Assembly (NCBI GenBank): GCA_002315795.1 | Contig: DCIF01000083.1 | Span: forward strand, 2,587 to 7,941 | Direction: 5' to 3' | DNA length: 5,355 bases | Origin: Bacteroidales bacterium UBA1733 | GTDB taxonomy: Bacteria > Bacteroidota > Bacteroidia > Bacteroidales > UBA3663 | Shown: in pieces, positions 1 to 5,355 of the stretch | Position numbering within the stretch: position 1 is the first letter of the stretch | Layout: the number at the start of each line of letters is the position of its first letter | Translations under genes and position numbers: made by a program | The notes under the pieces: model-generated | What the model saw: the letters and a program-made list of their open reading frames with translations, nothing else | Databases searched by the model: none | Told to the model about the DNA's origin: nothing

Positions 1-869
1 CCGCAGTGATTGGTAAATGAGTCGGTACCCACCTTACCAGTAGCCTTGTCAGAGTTGCTCTGTGGCATGATGATACCCTGATAGGTCCAAGGGCCAAGTG
101 GCTGAGCGGCCGTAGAATAAGCGATATGCTCTGGCACGCCTCCTGCTGCATAGAGCATGTAGTAAGTGCTGTCGCGCTTGCTGATCCATGGACCCTCGGT
201 ATAGCTATCCTTATACTGTGGTGCTTTCCAGGACGCATTGTTCTTCTGCTGTTCGGCCATACGGCGACGAGCGTGCATGCTCGGACCACCGAAGCTCTGT
301 TCGTCCATATCAAAATGACGGACAAATCCGCGCAAGGAGATCATGTCCGGATTGAGTTCTACGTAATAGAGTTCGGGATTTCCCCAGTAGAGATAAGCTT
401 TACCGTCATCGTCTATCAGGACCGTAGGATCGATATTGTCCCAGCTGCCCTCATAGAGTGGCTTGCCAAGAGCATCCTTGAAAGGACCTGTCGGAGAGTC
501 GGCTACAGCCACACCAATGGCCATGGTGTTGGTCAGCTTGCTGACGGCACAGATATACCAATAGAACTTACCGTTACGCTCACAGACCTGTGCGGCCCAG
601 GCGCGGTCATTGGCCCATTTGAAGGTCTCAAGGGCCAAAGGCGAACCACAGTCGGTCCAGTTGACCATATCGGTGGTGCGATAAACACGCCACTCCTGCA
701 TCCAGAAGAAGTCGGCATTATCCTCGTCATGTCCGGTATAGACATAGAGCGTGTCATTATGCACAAAGGGTGCAGGGTCGGAGGTGAAGCAGGTCTGGAC
801 GATGGGGTTCTGAGCGTGCATGGCTACTGATGCAAGGGCCAGAGAAGCTAAAGCGGTTATTTTTTTCAT
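1..869 (-). CDS. Secreted GH43 glycoside hydrolase, probable arabinofuranosidase/xylosidase (3' end cut by window edge)
   Basis: The reading frame starts at the ATG complementary to 867-869 and stays open for 289 codons to the left edge, so the C-terminus is missing. Residues 1-19 are a signal peptide (MKKITALASL start, cleavage expected at MHA|QN), which also supports this start. The rest is a five-bladed propeller GH43 catalytic domain. The candidate catalytic triad is Asp31 (SDPAP, general base), Asp147 (NIDPTVLIDDDGKAYLYWG, pKa modulator) and Glu225 (YTEGPW, general acid). The patterns TGHDED, DMVNWTD, AWAAQV and GGVPEHIAYST recall the GH43 branch containing subfamilies 10 and 29, which act on arabinose side chains of arabinoxylan or on xylosides; the subfamily is inferred from memory. 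An Arg/Gln-rich stretch at residues 194-215 precedes the acid motif and may be a loop insertion. It is the last gene seen in the operon and is separated from the preceding hydrolase by a 124-nt gap with a long inverted repeat. Family assignment is firm; substrate is not. Confidence 0.93.
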   Translation of the reverse strand, partial: MKKITALASLALASVAMHAQNPIVQTCFTSDPAPFVHNDTLYVYTGHDEDNADFFWMQEWRVYRTTDMVNWTDCGSPLALETFKWANDRAWAAQVCERNGKFYWYICAVSKLTNTMAIGVAVADSPTGPFKDALGKPLYEGSWDNIDPTVLIDDDGKAYLYWGNPELYYVELNPDMISLRGFVRHFDMDEQSFGGPSMHARRRMAEQQKNNASWKAPQYKDSYTEGPWISKRDSTYYMLYAAGGVPEHIAYSTAAQPLGPWTYQGIIMPQSNSDKATGKVGTDSFTNHC

Positions 870-882
870 AAAATTTTATTTT

Positions 883-984
883 ACTGAAAGAAATTTTACG
901 TAATAAGCAGAAATTCAAATCAGAAATGAAATATTGATTATTTCTGGTAGAAATTTCTGCGTATTAAGATGAATTTCTTTCAGT
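883..984. repeat. Long imperfect inverted repeat (potential stem-loop) in the intergenic gap
   Basis: The arms 883-915 and 952-984 are complementary at 28 of 33 positions, with mismatches at 896-898/969-971, 900/967 and 906/961. A second, inner stem is possible between 921-927 (cagaaat) and 940-946 (atttctg), leaving a 12-base loop. The repeat fills most of the gap between two GH43 genes. In the operon transcript (minus strand) it begins 9 nt after the TAA of the upstream gene and ends 13 nt before the next ATG. It is AT-rich and has no GC-rich stem with a uridine tract, so it is not a typical intrinsic terminator. An mRNA-stabilising or attenuating hairpin, or a remnant of a small inverted-repeat element, are the likelier readings; the function is an inference. 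Confidence 0.8.
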
Positions 985-993
985 TCAGAAAAA

Positions 994-2751
994 TTAATGT
1001 TCGTAGCGGAACCAGTCAACATCGACATAGCCACCCGATTTCTTCGTGCAGTAGTTGAAGATGGCGAACTTAGTACCCATGAAGAAACGACGGTAGTCGA
1101 AACGCATGCGATAGTCGCCTCCGAGCTGTTTCCACTGCTTACCACCATCGACGCTGTACCAGAAGGTAGCATTATCATTCTTACCTGGACGGAAGTCGCC
1201 AGTCACCTTGAGACAGACATTCTTCTTACCGCCAAGACTGACGCGTGCAATCTCCTCACGGTTCACACCCTTGATGGCGTGTTCCTGACTGGTGAACTCG
1301 ACCGACTCATAAGAGAGCACGAGACTGGTCTTACCGCCATTCTTCTCGATGGTGAGAATACCTGCGTCGCCATTGAATGCAGAGAAACCGGCACGATCAC
1401 CGTCTTTCATCTTGCTGATATCCATGCTAATGGCACCTGCGCAGGTAGGACCCTCCATACGCTGTGTCAGTGTGTTGCGTGCAGAGAAGAGGCTCTTGGC
1501 TGGGATTGAAGTCTTCAGACGGAGGTAGCCAGGACGCTCGGTCATGCTCCATGCCTCCTTGACTGGGTTGTGGTTCCACTGCCAGAGAGGCACGTTGCTG
1601 TTCATCGTCGATTCTGCGCCGAACTCATCGCTCTTCACAATGCTGATATAACCCTCTGCGTTGACCGCAGAGAGGCGCTCTGGTTCACGAGCAGGGGTTG
1701 GCTCTTCTACGCGCAGTGTCATGCTGTCTGGCACTTTACCTTCTTCGAGCGTACCGATCATTGGCCAACCGTCAATCCAGTTACAAGGGTTGAGGGTCAA
1801 TGCACGACCTACGCCATCACGATCCTGGAAGATCACGCCATACCACTCACCGTTCTTACCATCTACGACTGTTCCTTGGCCGACATAGTTCCAGCCACCG
1901 AACTTCGACTTGAGGATGACCTTCATCTCGTAAGGGCCTTCGATGTTCTTGGCGCGATAAGCCACCTGACAGCGACCCGTCTGTGGCCAGGCAATCATAG
2001 AGAGATAGTACATACCATCGTGCTTGAAAGCTCTACTACCTTCAAGCAGGCCAGCAGGCATGCCCTCACGGGTGTTAAGGGTTTTGATCTCCCAGGTAGG
2101 ATCAGGAGCGGTGAGATCTTCGTTCAGTCGGGTCAGATGCACATTGCTGCCATCATGATAGATGTAGCAGCGACCATCCTTATCGTCGAACAGAAGCGAA
2201 GCATCGTGGTAGTGTGGCAGACGCGCATGGAGTGTCCAACCCTTGGCAGGGTCGTCGGTCTTGTAAAGCCATGACTTATGAGGTGCATCGTTGGCCGAAT
2301 GAAGAGCCCAGAAAGTACCGTTGAAATAACGAATGGAGGTGGCCCACTGACCACGGCCATAGACGGTACCAAGCGCCTCATTGCCTTCGCCAAAGCCGCA
2401 ACCTTCGTCATTGGTTCCTTTGACGCCATCGCCTTCCATCTCTGGTGTCTCCATGTCGTAACGTGGTGTGTCGTGAATCTCGTCAAAGATATAAGACACG
2501 GTCTCCCAGGTCACGAGGTCACGGCTACGCATCACAGGAGCGCCTGGCATGAGGTGCATGGTGGTGCTGACCAGATAATAGAAGTCACCCACGCGGATGA
2601 TGTCAGGATCGGGCACATCAGACCAAAACCAAAGGTTATTGACTGTCTGGGTCTCAGGAGCTTTGCCGCCAGGATATATCACGTCATTCTGTGCCGAAAG
2701 GGCAGAGCATGCAGCTGCAATAATTGTAATTGAAATGAAATAATTTTTCAT
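994..2751 (-). CDS. Secreted GH43 beta-xylosidase/alpha-L-arabinofuranosidase with C-terminal beta-sandwich domain (GH43_12-like)
   Basis: This complete 585-residue protein starts with a signal peptide (residues 1-20, ALSA|QN). Cys15 lacks a good lipobox, so signal peptidase I cleavage is preferred over lipoprotein sorting. Residues about 35-350 form the GH43 propeller. Candidate catalytic residues are Asp48 (VPDPDIIRVGDFYYL, base), Asp183 (HDASLLFDDKDGRCY, pKa modulator) and Glu237 (LEGSRAFKHDGMYYL, acid). STTMHLMPGAPVMRSRDLV and YGRGQWATSIRYFNGTFW are typical of the XynB-like branch, close to subfamily 12, whose characterised members release xylose or arabinose from xylan or xyloglucan oligosaccharides. 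Residues about 370-585 are the jelly-roll domain usual in this branch (FWYSVDGGKQW; TKFAIFNYCTKKSGGYVDVDWF near the end), which often reaches into the active site. Residues 101-127 look like an acidic, glycine-rich insertion. It follows the larger GH43 gene by 29 nt with no room for its own promoter, so co-transcription is likely. Activity is inferred from the family; the exact substrate is open. Confidence 0.95.
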   Translation of the reverse strand: MKNYFISITIIAAACSALSAQNDVIYPGGKAPETQTVNNLWFWSDVPDPDIIRVGDFYYLVSTTMHLMPGAPVMRSRDLVTWETVSYIFDEIHDTPRYDMETPEMEGDGVKGTNDEGCGFGEGNEALGTVYGRGQWATSIRYFNGTFWALHSANDAPHKSWLYKTDDPAKGWTLHARLPHYHDASLLFDDKDGRCYIYHDGSNVHLTRLNEDLTAPDPTWEIKTLNTREGMPAGLLEGSRAFKHDGMYYLSMIAWPQTGRCQVAYRAKNIEGPYEMKVILKSKFGGWNYVGQGTVVDGKNGEWYGVIFQDRDGVGRALTLNPCNWIDGWPMIGTLEEGKVPDSMTLRVEEPTPAREPERLSAVNAEGYISIVKSDEFGAESTMNSNVPLWQWNHNPVKEAWSMTERPGYLRLKTSIPAKSLFSARNTLTQRMEGPTCAGAISMDISKMKDGDRAGFSAFNGDAGILTIEKNGGKTSLVLSYESVEFTSQEHAIKGVNREEIARVSLGGKKNVCLKVTGDFRPGKNDNATFWYSVDGGKQWKQLGGDYRMRFDYRRFFMGTKFAIFNYCTKKSGGYVDVDWFRYEH

Positions 2752-2761
2752 CAGATAAAAG

Positions 2762-2771
2762 TTCTTTCAGT
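2762..2771 (-). repeat. ACTGAAAGAA direct repeat in the 29-nt intergenic spacer
   Basis: Read on the minus strand, this 10-mer begins 9 nt after the TAA of the 694-residue hydrolase gene and ends 10 nt before the ATG of the next gene. The same 10-mer occurs at 975-984, again 9 nt after a TAA, and in inverted orientation at 883-892, where the last two copies form the outer ends of the long inverted repeat. I saw no copy inside the coding regions. Its AAAGAA core could serve as an A-rich translation-initiation element for the 585-residue gene, although it is far from the start codon for a classic ribosome binding site. Function is unknown. Confidence 0.5.
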
Positions 2772-2780
2772 CGAAACAGA

Positions 2781-4865
2781 TTAGTTAATCAGGAATGTTT
2801 TGGTTACACCACGCCAGGTAGCCTTGACGGTGGCACGACCACCAGAGACAGGACTTACCTCAAACTTGACCTCAGGACTGTCAGAAGAAACCTCGAGGGT
2901 TGACTTATCGGTCAGTCGGCCATAGACCTGATAGTGGTCGGTCTGTGTATAGCCATTGAGATTTGTTGAGAGGATAGCCGACTGTGGGATGGTGAGCGTC
3001 TGACCATCGGCCACAATCTTAACCTGTGGCACAGTCTCAGGCTGTGGCATGTTTTCAGTACCCTTCGAGAAGCTCATGCCGAGCATATCAAAAAGACCGC
3101 GTGGACGCTGTGGTACACTTGGACGGCCAACCCAACGTGGGCGCTCTGGTTCCTTGATCTCAGGACCCTCTACCACAAAGTAGATGGCATGCTTGCCGGT
3201 GAGACCTTCTACCTGTGGAACTTTGACCGAAGCAACAGCATAAGCAGGACCGACTACAGCATTTTGGCCATATTGAGCTGGTGAAACTGGTTCTGGAGAT
3301 TTGAATTCAAAGACTCCGATCTCCTTGCCACCCCAAGTCTCGTTAGCGTATGGGCCATCGAGCATCACATGCACTTTGAAGGCCTGTTCCGAACCATAAC
3401 GGATGTAGAGATTCACAAAGACATCATCGCCAGCCTGAGTACCGGCAAAGGCCTTACAGCCCTTAGTGTCCACTTCAAGACCACTGAAATTGAAATACTT
3501 GTAACCGATGATGGCACCATTCTTCAGACCAGCCAGCTCCATAGAGTTGTTCCACACATCGCGCTGATCCTGCATGGCGTTGTTGTCGTTGATATAGCAG
3601 GCCAAACCGCCAGAATAGTACTTAAACGGATCAAGTCCGAAGATCTGGAAACCTTCTGAAGTAACCTCAGCACCGGTGTAATGATCGCCATTGCTGGCCT
3701 TGGCACTCCACTCCTGATCAGGCGCAAATGGGTCGTAACCCACGATGCGCACCTTACCACCCTTTGCTACCGACTTCTTGTCCCACTCAATCTTGACTGG
3801 AGCCACCATGGCCTGACGCGCATTGCCAAAGCCACGTGGCGGACGGTGATAGAACACATACCACTGGCCGTTGATCTCCTGCAGTGAGCCATGCGTATTG
3901 TGTGCGAAGTTGGTGGTAGTCAGTGCCGACCCATCTTCATTGAGCACCACGCCACGCGAATCTACCAGCACGCCACCTGAGCGCCAAGGACCGAGTGGGG
4001 TATCGCCGTATGCATAACGCAGCGCAGAATTGGTCGAACCAAGGCCATAATCCGGACCAGAATAACCCGAGAAGACCATCACATACTTATTGCCGACCTG
4101 ACGGATTGACGAAGCTTCGAAGAAGTTGAATTCGCCAGGATTCTGGCCTTTATAGAGTGCAGGATATTCAGTTCCCTCAGGATCACGCACCACACCATAA
4201 CGTGCAGAAGCAGGGATGAAATAGTCGCGGATCTGTGTACCAGGGCGCACCGAATACATGGTCTCCTGATCGAGTTCGGCAGCCGTTGAGTGCTGGAAAC
4301 CATAGAAGACGTATGCGCGGAAACCCTTCTTATAGTCAGGGTCCTTCTTATTCGTCACTGGCTCGATGAAGACTGAAGGATCGAAATCGATCATAGAACC
4401 CTCAACAACCTGTCGCTGATCTTCAGTGAGATTGATAGGTTTGAACGGTCCATCCGGACGGTCGCCTTTGGCCACCATCGGCACACGGCGCCAGCCACGA
4501 GAGTGTGGATAGAGGTAATAGACCTTCTTGCCTTCCTCCATGACTTCTACAAGGTCTGGTGCGAACATCGTATCCCACTGGCCATCGACATAATGGGTAA
4601 AGATAGGACCTTCGTCACGCCACTGTGAGAGGTCCTCGACAGGAGCTGACCACATACGGATATCCGGACCACAGTAGTCGGTGTTCTTGACGTCGTGTGA
4701 ACCGATGATGTATGCGCGCATCTTACCCGGATTGTCAGGGTCTTCAAAGACGCGTGGTTCGCCATCTGGGAGATGTTCCCACAAAGGGAGATAAGGGTTC
4801 TGAGCCTGCATTCCGCCTGCCACAAGCAGTGCTGCAGTCAAAAAAAGGAGTTTCTTTTTCTTCAT
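2781..4865 (-). CDS. Secreted multidomain GH43 glycoside hydrolase with CBM6-like module and C-terminal Ig-like domain
   Basis: This complete 694-residue protein is the first gene of the operon. Residues 1-21 are a signal peptide with four Lys after Met, a hydrophobic core and GMQA|QN, fixing the start. Residues about 23-385 are a GH43 catalytic domain of the type that opens with YLPLWEHLPDGEPRVF and a GSHD motif. Candidate active-site residues are Glu36 in GEP (where most GH43 enzymes have Asp-Pro; Asp34 is the alternative), Asp162 (IDFDPSVFIE, pKa modulator) and Glu250 (FFEASSIRQVGNKYVM, acid). NTHGSLQEINGQWYVFYHR (323-341) carries the His usually placed at the propeller centre. Residues about 390-567 resemble a CBM6-type beta-sandwich (GAIIGYKYFNFSG; ending GKHAIYFVVEG). 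A Pro/Arg-rich linker (about 567-612) leads to an Ig-like domain (about 613-694). It probably acts in the periplasm or at the cell surface on arabinose- or xylose-containing glycans; it lacks a clear lipobox and shows no obvious type IX secretion tail. GH43 membership is strong; the substrate cannot be named from sequence. Confidence 0.95.
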   Translation of the reverse strand: MKKKKLLFLTAALLVAGGMQAQNPYLPLWEHLPDGEPRVFEDPDNPGKMRAYIIGSHDVKNTDYCGPDIRMWSAPVEDLSQWRDEGPIFTHYVDGQWDTMFAPDLVEVMEEGKKVYYLYPHSRGWRRVPMVAKGDRPDGPFKPINLTEDQRQVVEGSMIDFDPSVFIEPVTNKKDPDYKKGFRAYVFYGFQHSTAAELDQETMYSVRPGTQIRDYFIPASARYGVVRDPEGTEYPALYKGQNPGEFNFFEASSIRQVGNKYVMVFSGYSGPDYGLGSTNSALRYAYGDTPLGPWRSGGVLVDSRGVVLNEDGSALTTTNFAHNTHGSLQEINGQWYVFYHRPPRGFGNARQAMVAPVKIEWDKKSVAKGGKVRIVGYDPFAPDQEWSAKASNGDHYTGAEVTSEGFQIFGLDPFKYYSGGLACYINDNNAMQDQRDVWNNSMELAGLKNGAIIGYKYFNFSGLEVDTKGCKAFAGTQAGDDVFVNLYIRYGSEQAFKVHVMLDGPYANETWGGKEIGVFEFKSPEPVSPAQYGQNAVVGPAYAVASVKVPQVEGLTGKHAIYFVVEGPEIKEPERPRWVGRPSVPQRPRGLFDMLGMSFSKGTENMPQPETVPQVKIVADGQTLTIPQSAILSTNLNGYTQTDHYQVYGRLTDKSTLEVSSDSPEVKFEVSPVSGGRATVKATWRGVTKTFLIN

Positions 4866-4923
4866 GAATCTAGGTATATAAGTTGATTTCTTGATAATCT
4901 CAGGTAATGTATAGTTGCACGCG

Positions 4924-4954
4924 CAAAGATGATAATTTTTTTCGAAAAAACAAA
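4924..4954 (-). promoter_or_regulatory. Bacteroidota-type promoter for the GH43 operon
   Basis: On the minus strand a -33 box TTTG (4954-4951) is followed by a 19-base spacer and CATCTTTG (4931-4924). The latter matches the -7 consensus TAnnTTTG at all but the first base. Spacing fits the Bacteroidota primary sigma factor. The box ends 58 nt before the ATG at 4865, giving a leader of roughly 50 nt. The spacer contains the perfect palindrome ttttttcgaaaaaa (4937-4950). No Shine-Dalgarno sequence precedes the ATG, which is normal for this phylum. Confidence 0.65.
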
Positions 4955-4990
4955 ATATCGCACTCTTTTTACGGCTTTATTCCCTCAAAA

Positions 4991-5022
4991 TTTGCATTCT
5001 ATCAAGAAAACCTATATATTTG
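4991..5022 (+). promoter_or_regulatory. Consensus Bacteroidota promoter for the divergent plus-strand gene
   Basis: TTTG at 4991-4994, a 20-base spacer, and TATATTTG at 5015-5022 match the Bacteroidota consensus TTTG-N19-21-TAnnTTTG exactly. It is followed by gcggcg and lies 48 nt upstream of the ATG at 5071, giving a leader of about 40 nt. It is oriented away from the GH43 operon promoter, with 36 bases between the two -33 boxes. Confidence 0.8.
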
Positions 5023-5070
5023 CGGCGAAATGTCAAATGAACATTACCGACATTCATAAAACGAAATACT

Positions 5071-5355
5071 ATGAGACGTATTCTTTTCTTCCTGTTCGCA
5101 CTCTTCCTTTCGCAGTTCTGTATCCCTGAGACCTGGGCGCAAGAGTCGAAAGATGTTCCTTTTAACGGCATTATTACCGATATTGCCGGACAACCTATCA
5201 AGGGCGCCAAGATCTACACCGTGGACAAAGGCTTTGCTGCACGTTCGAACAAGAAAGGACAGTTCGGACTGACCAATGTGCAACCCAATGACACGCTGCA
5301 TGTGGTCTATAAGAAGCAGCAGTACGACATCCCTGTGGCCGGACGTAAAAGCATC
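5071..5355 (+). CDS. Secreted protein with carboxypeptidase-regulatory-like beta-sandwich domain (5' part only)
   Basis: An open frame of 95 codons starts at the ATG at 5071 and runs off the right edge without a stop. Residues 1-23 are a signal peptide (MRRILFFLFALFLSQF start, cleavage expected at TWA|QES). Residues about 30-90 read as a carboxypeptidase-D regulatory-like domain: FNGIITDIAGQPIKGAKIY, then RSNKKGQFGLTNVQPNDTL, the usual pattern of G-x-V/I-x-D-x-x-G-x-P-x-x-G-A followed by a turn with Gly-x-Phe. In Bacteroidota this domain opens SusC-type and other TonB-dependent receptors, smaller plug-containing proteins and various surface proteins, so the full product cannot be decided here. 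The sequence lacks the VTDxxGEPLIGA wording usual in SusC, so I do not favour a SusC call. It is transcribed divergently from the hydrolase operon from its own consensus promoter, and a role with the hydrolases is not shown. The start is supported by the signal peptide and the promoter distance. Confidence 0.85.
   Translation, partial: MRRILFFLFALFLSQFCIPETWAQESKDVPFNGIITDIAGQPIKGAKIYTVDKGFAARSNKKGQFGLTNVQPNDTLHVVYKKQQYDIPVAGRKSI

Larger units (their letters stand above)
1..4954 (-). other. Predicted GH43 operon (three hydrolase genes, one transcript)
   Basis: Three same-strand genes follow a single clear promoter candidate. Gaps are 29 nt and 124 nt, and all three products are exported GH43 enzymes. 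The first gap is too short for a promoter. The second contains only a weak promoter-like match on the minus strand (TTTG near 916-919, with a poor -7 box), so read-through is the simplest model. The left end of the operon is outside the window. Confidence 0.6.

Noticed and set aside
126..830. 234-codon open frame on the plus strand, antisense to the leftmost GH43 gene
   Set aside because: It lies wholly opposite a gene with clear GH43 motifs, resembles no known family and has no promoter or initiation signal; it is a by-product of the codon use of the real gene.
883..984. Inverted repeat read as a Rho-independent terminator
   Set aside because: The stem is AT-rich and mismatched, and no uridine tract directly follows it on either strand, so the canonical terminator form is absent.
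870..993. Possible separate promoter for the leftmost GH43 gene inside the 124-nt gap
   Set aside because: TTTG near 916-919 is followed at about 18 bases by AAAATTTC, which has two mismatches to TAnnTTTG, and it lies within the inverted repeat. Too weak to list as a feature.
1034..1050. Cys-containing end of the 585-residue enzyme (FNYCTKKSGG) considered as a sorting signal
   Set aside because: It fits the ordinary final strands of the GH43 C-terminal beta-sandwich and no known sorting motif.
997..1509. 170-codon plus-strand open frame opposite the C-terminal domain of the 585-residue enzyme
   Set aside because: Low-complexity Thr/Val/Glu-rich translation typical of an antisense frame, with no supporting signals.
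1570..2274. 234-codon open frame on the plus strand opposite the 585-residue GH43 gene
   Set aside because: Antisense shadow. The opposite frame carries the catalytic Asp183 and Glu237 motifs, and the plus-strand translation has no recognisable domain.
4929..5129. 66-codon plus-strand open frame across the intergenic region
   Set aside because: It starts upstream of the consensus promoter at 4991-5022 and overlaps the start of the signal-peptide-bearing frame at 5071 in another frame, so it is not a credible gene.
4977..5301. Two minus-strand open frames (77 and 85 codons) opposite the right-edge gene
   Set aside because: Both are antisense to a frame with a signal peptide and a carboxypeptidase-regulatory-like pattern, and neither has domain features.

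Overview
The window looks like a carbohydrate-degradation locus from a Bacteroidota genome, most likely a Prevotella-like gut or rumen bacterium. The evidence is: three consecutive secreted glycoside hydrolase family 43 (GH43) genes; signal peptides that all end in Ala-Gln; AT-rich leaders without a Shine-Dalgarno sequence; and two promoter candidates matching the Bacteroidota form TTTG-N19/20-TAnnTTTG. The genus is an inference from style; no marker gene is present.

Layout. Most of the window (1-4954) is one predicted minus-strand operon read from right to left. It starts at a promoter candidate at 4924-4954. The first gene is a 694-residue GH43 protein with a CBM6-like module and an Ig-like tail (2781-4865). 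After 29 nt comes a 585-residue GH43 protein of the beta-xylosidase/arabinofuranosidase type with a C-terminal beta-sandwich (994-2751). After 124 nt comes a third GH43 gene that runs off the left edge (1-869, N-terminal 289 residues seen). The 124-nt gap is almost filled by a long imperfect inverted repeat (883-984). The other strand carries a divergent gene (5071 to the right edge) for a secreted protein with a carboxypeptidase-regulatory-like beta-sandwich domain. It has its own promoter at 4991-5022 and its function is unknown.

How the genes fit together. The three GH43 enzymes belong to visibly different branches of the family, so they probably remove different arabinose or xylose side groups or chain ends from the same plant polysaccharide, for example arabinoxylan or arabinan. 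All appear to be exported by the Sec pathway. No susC/susD pair, sensor-regulator or endo-acting enzyme lies in the window, so any wider polysaccharide utilisation locus would have to lie beyond the left edge.

No RNA gene, CRISPR array, insertion sequence or pseudogene was seen, and no stretch over 300 bases lacks a gene. The most unusual non-coding signals are the 102-bp inverted repeat and a 10-base motif (ACTGAAAGAA) that sits exactly 9 nt after the stop codons of both complete hydrolase genes. I found no convincing evidence of a wholly new system; the gene content is a normal Bacteroidota glycan-degradation cluster.
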